A stretch of DNA of 38,738 nucleotides from a virus. Below, piece after piece: positions 15,500 to 23,685 of the stretch. Made by a program: the position numbers and the translations under genes. The stretch covers positions 1 to 38,738 of the IMG/VR virus record IMGVR_UViG_3300032069_000025; one strand, 5' to 3'. How positions within the stretch are numbered: the first letter of the stretch is position 1; each line of letters begins with the position of its first letter. Below the pieces are notes generated by a model. It ran no database searches. It was not told the DNA's origin and saw nothing but the letters and a program-made list of their open reading frames with translations.

Positions 15500-17064
15500 A
15501 GATTCCTGTCGCCGGACAACTGAGTGCGCTGCCGGAACTGCCTGCCGTCCGTGTTTCTATCGAGGCAGGCGAGCGGCCTGGCCGGGAACTCGCGCAGGTC
15601 GCTGGCGAGGGCGAACAGCTTGCTCGGCAGTGGCAAGCTGTCGAGCAGGAACTGGAGTTGGCGCGGGAGACTGCCAACACGTCCAAATTCCTGATGGAGA
15701 TGGACGAGGAAATGCAGGGTCGCCTGGAAAGGCCGGACACGACCGTGAGCCCCGCAGAGGCATCCGCGGCATTTCGGAAGGAATTCGCGCAGAAGGCAGA
15801 GCAATTCGTGGCACCCATGCCGAATGCCGTTATCCGATCCCGCATCCTGACGCAACTGAACCACCACATCAACACCCGCGCCATTGAGTATAGGACGCAG
15901 GCCGTGAAGGTCCACAGGGAGCAAATCCTTGGGGAATTCATTCAGGCGGGAGAAAAAGTCCAGCAGGAGTACGCGAGAACGGGAGACCGTGAAAAGGTGG
16001 CCCTGCACCTTGCGTGGCTTGACGATTTGGTCAGCACGGGCATCGTCCATGCAGACAAGGCGGCGGAGATTCGGCAGAAGTTCGTCGCAGCCGCCGAGAA
16101 TAACAGGGTAGACCACGATCTGATGGTCAATCCCTATCAGACGCTCAAGGACATCGCAGACGACAAATATCTCCTTGATGAGGACCAGAAATTCGCAGGC
16201 AGTACGCGCGCTCAGGCGCGGATCACACATTTGAATACGCAGAACAAGGAAGCCAGAAACGCTGCCGAGGATGATTTCAAGCGAGACATGATACTTGCTC
16301 TCGAAGCGGGTGTGTTTGGCACGGGCGACAAGATTGACAAGGCTAGGATTCTTGGGCTTCTGCGTGGTCACACGAGCGGCGCAGTGGACCATGTGCTCGC
16401 CAAGGTCGCCAGCGTAGAGAAGGCCGAGAATAAGCTGGAGATGAAAGCCTCTGGTGATCTTGCCAGCGAATATCGAAGGAAAATTCGTGACACCACGACT
16501 GCGGCACAGGCGACGGGATTGATGCGGGCCGCCGAACTAGAAAACATGCTGCCGAAGGATTTGGAGGCCGTGGATACGGCATATCAGCACCAGCTCACCC
16601 ACCTCGACGCGATGACCAAACGTGCTACTGATGAACAGAGCAATCGGATCAAGGAGCAGGAAGCCCAAAAAGCCCAAGCACGACACGAAGCCAACATCTG
16701 GCTACCGAGTCTTCATGCTTATGAGATTAAGGCAGACCCAGATATGTACGATGCCCGGGCGAAAACCCAGGATCGGATTGAGGCGTCAATTGACCAAGAA
16801 GCGTCTGCTGGACGCAATCCGGTTGAATGGGTCCGCAAGAACCGAGTGTCGATCCAACTGGGTTTCTACAAGAGCGCTGAGGCAGCCTACAACGCGAAAA
16901 AGAGCGAACTATTATCCTACGGATACAAGACACCTGACGAGCTTCGTGCGGCCATTATGTCCGGGAGGGTGCCTCCCGAGCAAGCAAAGCACCTGAAGGA
17001 ATTAACCCGAAACCTGAAAGATTTGAATGAGTGGCTTGCCAAGAATAAGCCGGGGAAAGAATAA
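15496..17064 (+). CDS. Internal virion protein C-like ejection protein (T7 gp15 position)
   Basis: The 522-residue protein is almost entirely helical and charged, with long heptad-like stretches (VEQELELARETANTSKFLME, later RIKEQEAQKAQARHEANIW) and Lys/Glu-rich ends. Sequence likeness to T7 gp15 is not evident by eye. The call rests on order, size and composition. Proteins of this kind form part of the core over the portal and the periplasmic tunnel for DNA ejection. It starts in ATGA overlap with the gp14-like gene and ends in TAATG with the next. Confidence 0.68.
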   Translation: MKIPVAGQLSALPELPAVRVSIEAGERPGRELAQVAGEGEQLARQWQAVEQELELARETANTSKFLMEMDEEMQGRLERPDTTVSPAEASAAFRKEFAQKAEQFVAPMPNAVIRSRILTQLNHHINTRAIEYRTQAVKVHREQILGEFIQAGEKVQQEYARTGDREKVALHLAWLDDLVSTGIVHADKAAEIRQKFVAAAENNRVDHDLMVNPYQTLKDIADDKYLLDEDQKFAGSTRAQARITHLNTQNKEARNAAEDDFKRDMILALEAGVFGTGDKIDKARILGLLRGHTSGAVDHVLAKVASVEKAENKLEMKASGDLASEYRRKIRDTTTAAQATGLMRAAELENMLPKDLEAVDTAYQHQLTHLDAMTKRATDEQSNRIKEQEAQKAQARHEANIWLPSLHAYEIKADPDMYDARAKTQDRIEASIDQEASAGRNPVEWVRKNRVSIQLGFYKSAEAAYNAKKSELLSYGYKTPDELRAAIMSGRVPPEQAKHLKELTRNLKDLNEWLAKNKPGKE

Positions 17065-20000
17065 TGCCGAGACTTGACGCCAGTTACATTGACGCCCGCG
17101 AGAAGGTGTACAACGAGCAACTCGACGCGGATTTCGATAAGATTCGCGGCAACTCGTGGGACTTCACCGGCTCTGAGACCCCGCCGCCACCCAAGCCAAC
17201 GACGATCAGACAAAGAATGTGGAAACCCGCTGCGGACATTTTGGCCGATCCTGCGGCATCTCGCGTGGAGCGATTCTTGGCCGGTGTCGCACGGGGGATT
17301 CAACTGACACCTAGTCTCTTTCGGCCAATTGAAGACACCCCAACCGACAATCCCTTTACCAGAATAGGGGAAGCTTTCGCTTGGACCTTTACAACGTCCT
17401 TCAATGCGGTCAGCAAAGGATTGATTGAGGCGGGGATTATCAGACCCGAATTCGCTGAAGAGGTTGGGAGGTCGCTCGTCGGTGCATTGCCGGCGTTTTT
17501 CGGTCCAGAGGCTGCGGCACTGCGGAACATGCGATTTATCCGAGAGTCCAACAAAATCATCAATCGGTCTGTCCTTGACGACTCCGGGGTGCCGCGTCCC
17601 GAGCCAGCACCTATCGAGCCTGTAGCGCGAAACATCCAGCTTGAAGCGAAGCTGGCGAGACTCATCGGCGGCAAAGACGCCGTGGAATTCCAGTACGCCC
17701 AGCGGGCGAGAAGGTTGATCGAAGAGAATCCCGGCATGAGTGAAGCCGATCTCATTCGTAAGGCTCTCGGGGGACTCACTGAAGCCGAAGCCGGAGTGAC
17801 CGCGCAAGTGAGTCGTGGCAAAATCCTTGATCAGTTGTCCCCTGAGTCGCTGGCAGAGGTACGAGCGCAGGCAGAAGCTGGAGGACCATTCCCAATCAAA
17901 ACGGAATTCGGTGATATTCAGGGGCCAAAGGGCGAAGTGCTGAAGGCCATCCAATTGCAGGAACAAACACGCGGGATTCGCCGCGGGCCTGATGAACCGC
18001 CTCCGCCATCCGAGCCGCCGCCTCCGGGCCAACTGCCGCCTACAACGGGTGAACCGCCAGTAGAACCCCCGCCCCCTGCTGGCGAATCTGCCAAACTCGC
18101 CACAGACGCAAAGGCTGGCACCGCAGGTGAGCCCTCTCCGTATCAAGTGTGGCTAGAGAATGTAGGCAAACGACTACTCAGTGAGGAACAAGGCCAAGCG
18201 ATTTTAGAGCAGATGCACGAGAATCAGATTTCGCCCGCAGATGTACAACGTCAGTTCTGGTCGGATGTGTATCCGTTCCTGCCAGAAAATGTGCAACGAC
18301 GATTTGAAGGCATGCTTGCGAATCTCCTTGGAAGGCCATCGGAGGAACTCAGAACCGCTGAGGGCCGACGGGTGGCCCTTGCAAATTCCGACCTAGGGGC
18401 AGAGGCGCTTGAACTAGAGGGAACCGAACGAGGCTATGTATCTTCAATGAAGTATGGCCTTGATATGTTCCATAGAACGAAAGCGGGCACAGAAGCGGAG
18501 CGGGCAGGGAGAACGGTTCCCGCCATAGAACCGCCACTATCCGACTGGCAGAAGTCTATGGTGGAGCAGGCAGAGGCAGCGAAACAAGCCGAAGCACCCC
18601 AAACCGCTGTACCCGGAGTCCCCACAGCCGAACGGCCATTTTCCATCGTGGAGCCACCAGAGGGAGGTCCTACGGCCCCGCCCACTGGTCCAGAAGCGAA
18701 AGCACCATCTGGAGAAGCACCTACGCACCTCCCCGGCTTCAAGTATCCTGCTACCACAGGGATTGCGGAGGAATTGCAGCGCATCCAGCAAGATGCACAG
18801 AATATTGAGTTGTTAGGAATCCAAAAACGATGGGAGCAACCGGACCCCCAACGGCTTGCGGCAGCGACGAAGCTAATCGAGACGGGTGAAGTGACGCTGG
18901 AAACGACTGCGGGGCTTCAACCGGGCACCGTGCTCAATGCGGAGCAGGCAACGGCGCATATGGCCGTGGCAAACGCCGCCATGAACAATGCGCACCGGAT
19001 TATGACTGAGGCCCTTCAAGGCCGGTACGATCTCGGCGCGGCTGCGACTATCCAAGTCATGGCGGACTTGGCAGCGCGGAATGTCTCGGCCGCGGCGACG
19101 GAGTGGGGCCGGGTTGGCCGAGTCTTTCAAGAGCCTGGCGGGATCGCTCCTGCGAGAGCGATCACTGGGATGATGCCTCTTGATCCGTCGGGCGGTGGGA
19201 TCACTGATCCGATCTGGAATCTTCCTCCGAATGAACGAATCGCCGCACTCGCCACACGGCTTGTCTCGACCGCCGGAGGCCCCAAGGCATATCTGGAACA
19301 GCGAGCCATGCTGGAAACGCAAGCGCAACGGGCGTCCTTGGGGAGCCTACGATCCCGTCTGGGCCGGGCGACGATGGAGTTGGTCTATAACTCATACATG
19401 AGTATCCGCACCATGGGCAAGATCATTCGCTCGGGGCTCCTCGTGACTCCGACTATTCATCTTGCCGAGACGGCGATTGCGGAGGCGATTGGGCGGACCC
19501 GTCCGATGCTCAACGCCATCGCTCCGCACTTGGTGGATTCCGTGGGTGCGGTCGTCAAGGGCAGCGCGTGGGTCGAAGCCGCGATGTGGCGCGACGCATT
19601 AGCGGATGCCTTCCGGGGCTTGCAGCAGAGCTGGCACGCCACGGCGCGAGTGTATGCTGCCGAACTTGCCAAAGGCACGCCGAAGGCCCTTGCCTGGGCC
19701 ACGGCGGAGCAGCAATGGATGGATGCCCTGCGCGAAAGCAACCCGGCGTGGTCGCGGGTGATGGGCAAGAATCGCCTGCAACCAGCGATTACGAGGGGGG
19801 AACTTCCCGAAGTAGAATTGGCGGGAGAAGCATTCGCCAAGGCGATTGATTTTCTCGGCGCAGTCGGACGCCACAATACCGACGGAGTGTCCGCCGCTCA
19901 TGCCTTTACGCACACGTTCAATTTTCGCGTCGGGGCGAAGTTGGCAGCGCACAATGAAGCGGTACGTGCCGGCCTCGAACCTGGCACGGCTGCGTATGAG

Positions 20001-21347
20001 GCTCGCGTCGCTCAGTACATGAGAGAGTTGCCGCCTGAGATTTACGCACCTGCTATGTCCATGGCCAACGACAACACGTTCATAAACGTCGCGCACTCCA
20101 ACATGCTGGCAAAACTTCAACGGGTTATCGGCGGACAGGATGTGTTCTCGCGGATCGCCATTGCGGCGTTCACGCGCATGCCGATCAATAAGATTGAGTA
20201 CACACTGGAGCGGACGCCGATCATTCAATTTCTCATGCGCGGGTGGCAAGACCAGTTGAGGAATCCGAAGACCCGCGACCTGGCACTCGCCAAGGCCGGC
20301 CTCGGTACAGCTATCGCATGGGTGTTCACTGATCTAGCTGCACAAGGATATATTACGGGGTCTCCTCCTGCGCAAAAGTCAGAGCGCGGAGCCATGCACG
20401 ACGCGGGGATTCCGTATCGCTCCTGGTGGAATCCCGTCACACAGAAATGGAACAGTGCTGCCGAGATGGAACCGCTCGGGGATTTCGTGACAATCTACGC
20501 CGATGCTCTCAGGATTTCTCGGGACATCAAAGACCCGCACTTTTACGATTACATTGCGCCACTTGTCATCGCCTCGGGCTATGCGTTCTTTGAGCAGGGC
20601 ATGATGATGGGCCTCTCGAACTGGCACAACGTCTTTCACGGAGAGGACGAAAATAAGAGCATCAACGCCTTCTGGAATTCCGTGCGTCCCCCTATGCCAT
20701 TCCAGGGGGATTTACAAACCCTGTATCCGTATGCGGATGGACTGCGGCGCGAGATGCGGACATTAACTGACCGATACCTCGCGCTACTTCCAGGCAATAA
20801 TCTGCCCTTCGACCGGAACCGGATCACTGGAGAGCCGATGGAATACGAGGGCGCGTGGCCGACCGACATGCTTTCGGCCTTCCAGACGCGCACCATGACG
20901 AAGGACCCGGTGTTGCTGGAAATTCATCGCCTGCGAGGTGCCGGGATTGAGAAATTCCCCGACCACATCGGCGGTCCCCGGCCTGACCAATGGGTAGAGA
21001 TGCAACGTCCCGGCGTGGTCTCGGGCGTTGACCTGACGCCGCAGCAAGTGGATCGTGGGATTGTCTTCCAAACGCAGGAAGTCAAGATAGACGGCAAGAC
21101 GATGCACCAAAACATGACAGACCTAGTAAAGAGCGAACGATACCGCAACCTTCCCGATGTTGAGAAGGCCACGCGGCTGAATCACCTCTACCTGGTGTAC
21201 CAGCATGCGGCCATCATTCGCTTGCTCGGGGAGAATCGCGACCTTCGGGATGCCCTGCGAGGCGTCCAGAAAGAGAAGATCGAGATGCGGAAGCCGCAAC
21301 AGCCTGCGGCCCGAGAGGGCGCAGGCATCGTCGGCCTGGGACGCTGA
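17064..21347 (+). CDS. Giant internal virion/ejection protein (T7 gp16 position), 1427 aa
   Basis: It is the largest gene. The N-terminus is helical. A proline-rich linker lies near residues 312-345 (PPPSEPPPPGQLPPTTGEPP), followed by a charged helical middle with a second Pro-rich hinge near 525-560. The C-terminal third, from about 980, resembles the large polyvalent-protein domain found at the ends of such phage proteins (RMPINKIEYTLERTPIIQF, then GYITGSPPAQKSERG). No lytic transglycosylase motif was seen, unlike T7 gp16. It should be packaged in the head and ejected ahead of the DNA. It is coupled to the ATP-grasp gene by TGATG. Confidence 0.72.
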   Translation: MPRLDASYIDAREKVYNEQLDADFDKIRGNSWDFTGSETPPPPKPTTIRQRMWKPAADILADPAASRVERFLAGVARGIQLTPSLFRPIEDTPTDNPFTRIGEAFAWTFTTSFNAVSKGLIEAGIIRPEFAEEVGRSLVGALPAFFGPEAAALRNMRFIRESNKIINRSVLDDSGVPRPEPAPIEPVARNIQLEAKLARLIGGKDAVEFQYAQRARRLIEENPGMSEADLIRKALGGLTEAEAGVTAQVSRGKILDQLSPESLAEVRAQAEAGGPFPIKTEFGDIQGPKGEVLKAIQLQEQTRGIRRGPDEPPPPSEPPPPGQLPPTTGEPPVEPPPPAGESAKLATDAKAGTAGEPSPYQVWLENVGKRLLSEEQGQAILEQMHENQISPADVQRQFWSDVYPFLPENVQRRFEGMLANLLGRPSEELRTAEGRRVALANSDLGAEALELEGTERGYVSSMKYGLDMFHRTKAGTEAERAGRTVPAIEPPLSDWQKSMVEQAEAAKQAEAPQTAVPGVPTAERPFSIVEPPEGGPTAPPTGPEAKAPSGEAPTHLPGFKYPATTGIAEELQRIQQDAQNIELLGIQKRWEQPDPQRLAAATKLIETGEVTLETTAGLQPGTVLNAEQATAHMAVANAAMNNAHRIMTEALQGRYDLGAAATIQVMADLAARNVSAAATEWGRVGRVFQEPGGIAPARAITGMMPLDPSGGGITDPIWNLPPNERIAALATRLVSTAGGPKAYLEQRAMLETQAQRASLGSLRSRLGRATMELVYNSYMSIRTMGKIIRSGLLVTPTIHLAETAIAEAIGRTRPMLNAIAPHLVDSVGAVVKGSAWVEAAMWRDALADAFRGLQQSWHATARVYAAELAKGTPKALAWATAEQQWMDALRESNPAWSRVMGKNRLQPAITRGELPEVELAGEAFAKAIDFLGAVGRHNTDGVSAAHAFTHTFNFRVGAKLAAHNEAVRAGLEPGTAAYEARVAQYMRELPPEIYAPAMSMANDNTFINVAHSNMLAKLQRVIGGQDVFSRIAIAAFTRMPINKIEYTLERTPIIQFLMRGWQDQLRNPKTRDLALAKAGLGTAIAWVFTDLAAQGYITGSPPAQKSERGAMHDAGIPYRSWWNPVTQKWNSAAEMEPLGDFVTIYADALRISRDIKDPHFYDYIAPLVIASGYAFFEQGMMMGLSNWHNVFHGEDENKSINAFWNSVRPPMPFQGDLQTLYPYADGLRREMRTLTDRYLALLPGNNLPFDRNRITGEPMEYEGAWPTDMLSAFQTRTMTKDPVLLEIHRLRGAGIEKFPDHIGGPRPDQWVEMQRPGVVSGVDLTPQQVDRGIVFQTQEVKIDGKTMHQNMTDLVKSERYRNLPDVEKATRLNHLYLVYQHAAIIRLLGENRDLRDALRGVQKEKIEMRKPQQPAAREGAGIVGLGR

Positions 21348-23671
21348 TGGACTACAAGGACAAGTCGGTGTGCGTGGTGGATAACGGGCTCTTCATGGAC
21401 TTGGCCGCCGACCTTGCCAAGCACTTCGGCACGGTATACTACACGTCCCCCTGGGTGGACGAATTCCCCGACTCCAACGCGATGATTCTGGGCAAGGGCC
21501 TCCCCGACGTGAACCGAGTTGACGACATCTGGCCGCTGATAGACAAAGTAGATTTGTGGTGTTATGACGACCAAACTCAGATCCTCACTGAGAATGGCTG
21601 GAAGTACTTCAGAGAGCTATTGCACCATGAGGCGATAGCAACGCTGTCGCCGTCTGGACACTTGGAATATCAGGTGCCAATTGGCTACATTTCGTACCAT
21701 TATAAGGGAGATTTGTGTTCGGTTGAGTCTTCTCGGATCAATTTTGCCGTGACCCCCAACCACCGGATGTATATCAAGCGGGCGAGCCAGGCGAAATTTG
21801 AACTCAGGCCAGCGCAGGATTGTTTTGGCATGTCAAATATAGAATTCGCCAAAACAGCGGAATGGACAGGCATTGAAACCGACACAGTGACCATTCCTCC
21901 TGTCGAGGCGACATGGACCATTAACCATAATCGTGGTGGACGCCGCTGGAAAACACATCAGCGCAAACAGTGGCCGAGATTATGCGTCAGAACCGATGCC
22001 CTGATGGCTGTCATCGGGTTTTACCTAGCTGAAGGGTCTCTCTGTCGTCGCAATGGTGGGCGGGTGTGTGGACTGGAGTTCGGTCAGAATGATGGAAACA
22101 CGCTCAACCAATTTCTTGCGATTCTCAAAGAATGCGAATTTCCTTATACCGTGAACAAAAAAGGCAAACGATTTCGGATCGTGCGGATACATAGCACGCA
22201 GATTGGAAGATATTTTTCCCAATTTGGCGAGCGAAAACGCAAAACGATTCCGCGATGGATTCGAGAATTATCAAAGAGGCATCTGAAGGTTCTTTTTGAT
22301 TGGTATATGCTGGGAGACGGCTCCACCAGCGGTTATACGTTTAGCACGGTGAGCCGGTCTCTCGCCGACGGCCTCGAAGAAGTGGCGCTCAAATTGGGAT
22401 ACGCGATTTCCGAAAAGCCCATAAGCTATAAATGGCACAGGTCTCCCAATAGGCAGACGTATCTTTGTGATCAAGGGTATAGAGTTAACATTAGCCGAAA
22501 ATACGTAACGCCAGCGGTAAGAAAATCTCATTGGAAGCGCATCCCATATGACGGGCAAGTCTATTGTGTCACGGTTCCGAATGGGATTGTTTATGTTCGC
22601 CGAAACGGTGTACCAATTTGGTGTGGCAACTGCTTTCCTGACGTGTACTACGGTCGTCTCCAACTCTACCTGGAGAAGATCAGCAAGCGCGTGTGGGGTG
22701 CGCGCATGGGCGAAGAGTTGGAGCTAGATCGGGCCGCCTCCAAGCGGCACATGGAGAAGTTGGGCATCCCCGTTGGGGAGTACGTCGTTTTGAAGGGCAT
22801 AGATGCCCTGCGGGAACATCTGAAATTCCACAAGGATCAATGGGTGAAGATTTCCCTAACGCGCGGGGACAAGGAAACGTTCTTGTCCCCAAACTACAAA
22901 CAGATTGAGTCCGTGTTAGACGAACTAGCGATGAAACTCGGCGTTGTGAAGGCCACCAAAGAATTCATCGTTGAGCGGAACATCCCGGACGCCATCGAAA
23001 TCGCCTACGATGGCTATTCAGTGGACGGGCAATTCCCCCACGCTGCGATGGTGGGCCTGGAAGTGAAAGGAAAGTGCTACATCGGCATCTTCCAGGACGA
23101 GGACGATATGCCCTGGCAGATCACCGAAGTGAACAGGAAGCTCGCTCCGACCCTGCAACGATACCGCTACCGGCAATGGCTGGCGTTGGAGATGCTCATT
23201 ACCGAGGACGGCGACTACGCCGTAACCGATCCATGTGCCAGATTTGGCAGTCCTCCTGGCGAAGTGGTGCCCCTGATGTACACCAACCTCCCGGACATCT
23301 TGTGGTATGGGGCCGAGGGGACGCTTGTGGAACCGATGCCCGGCGGCAAGTACGCCGTGGAACTGCGCATGGAGTCCTGGTGGGCGCGGGATCACCCCTT
23401 GGCGGTGTACTTCCCAGCAGACATCAGTGATCACGTCTGCCTGCGGCATGTGTGCCTCATCAACAATCAGCCGTACATCGTCCCGCAGAACGCCAAGATC
23501 GAGTGCATCGGCTCGGTGGTGGCCGTAGGCGATGATTTGCAGGAGACGATGGATGAGGTGAAGGAGTACGGCAAACAGGTGGAAGCCTACGGCCTGGAGA
23601 TTGACTACGACAGCCTGGACGAAGCCGTGGAGAAAATCGAAACGCTCAAATCCTATGGCGTAGAATTGTGA
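21347..23671 (+). CDS. PurD-like ATP-grasp enzyme interrupted by an intein
   Basis: The 774-residue precursor would splice to a 417-residue ATP-grasp protein (71 N-terminal plus 346 C-terminal residues). Extein features resemble phosphoribosylamine-glycine ligase: an N-terminal Rossmann-like strand (KSVCVVDNGLFMDLAADLAK), an ATP-grasp lid (LDRAASKRHMEKLGIPVGEY, then QWVKISLTRGDKETF), and near the end of the fold TDPCARFGSPPGEVV, equivalent to the metal-binding ARFG.PE motif. The substrate is unknown; such enzymes join a carboxylate to an amine using ATP. It lies between the ejection protein and tailspike genes. I recall similar ATP-grasp genes there in related phages, without known role. Confidence 0.8.
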   Translation: MDYKDKSVCVVDNGLFMDLAADLAKHFGTVYYTSPWVDEFPDSNAMILGKGLPDVNRVDDIWPLIDKVDLWCYDDQTQILTENGWKYFRELLHHEAIATLSPSGHLEYQVPIGYISYHYKGDLCSVESSRINFAVTPNHRMYIKRASQAKFELRPAQDCFGMSNIEFAKTAEWTGIETDTVTIPPVEATWTINHNRGGRRWKTHQRKQWPRLCVRTDALMAVIGFYLAEGSLCRRNGGRVCGLEFGQNDGNTLNQFLAILKECEFPYTVNKKGKRFRIVRIHSTQIGRYFSQFGERKRKTIPRWIRELSKRHLKVLFDWYMLGDGSTSGYTFSTVSRSLADGLEEVALKLGYAISEKPISYKWHRSPNRQTYLCDQGYRVNISRKYVTPAVRKSHWKRIPYDGQVYCVTVPNGIVYVRRNGVPIWCGNCFPDVYYGRLQLYLEKISKRVWGARMGEELELDRAASKRHMEKLGIPVGEYVVLKGIDALREHLKFHKDQWVKISLTRGDKETFLSPNYKQIESVLDELAMKLGVVKATKEFIVERNIPDAIEIAYDGYSVDGQFPHAAMVGLEVKGKCYIGIFQDEDDMPWQITEVNRKLAPTLQRYRYRQWLALEMLITEDGDYAVTDPCARFGSPPGEVVPLMYTNLPDILWYGAEGTLVEPMPGGKYAVELRMESWWARDHPLAVYFPADISDHVCLRHVCLINNQPYIVPQNAKIECIGSVVAVGDDLQETMDEVKEYGKQVEAYGLEIDYDSLDEAVEKIETLKSYGVEL
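21560..22630 (+). mobile_element. Intein with LAGLIDADG homing endonuclease, 357 aa
   Basis: The insert starts at Cys72 of the precursor (CYDDQTQILTENGW, block A) and ends at Asn428, followed by Cys429. Within the intein, block B is VTPNHRMYI (64-72, with Thr65 and His68). The two dodecapeptide motifs are ALMAVIGFYLAEGS (147-160) and VLFDWYMLGDGS (244-255), with acidic residues Glu158 and Asp253. Block F is VYCVTVPNGIVYVRR (334-348) and block G is VPIWCGN. The penultimate residue is Gly rather than the usual His. The segment is visibly richer in A and T than its flanks, as expected of a transferred element. Confidence 0.95.
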
Positions 23672-23685
23672 AAAGGAGAGTGCCC

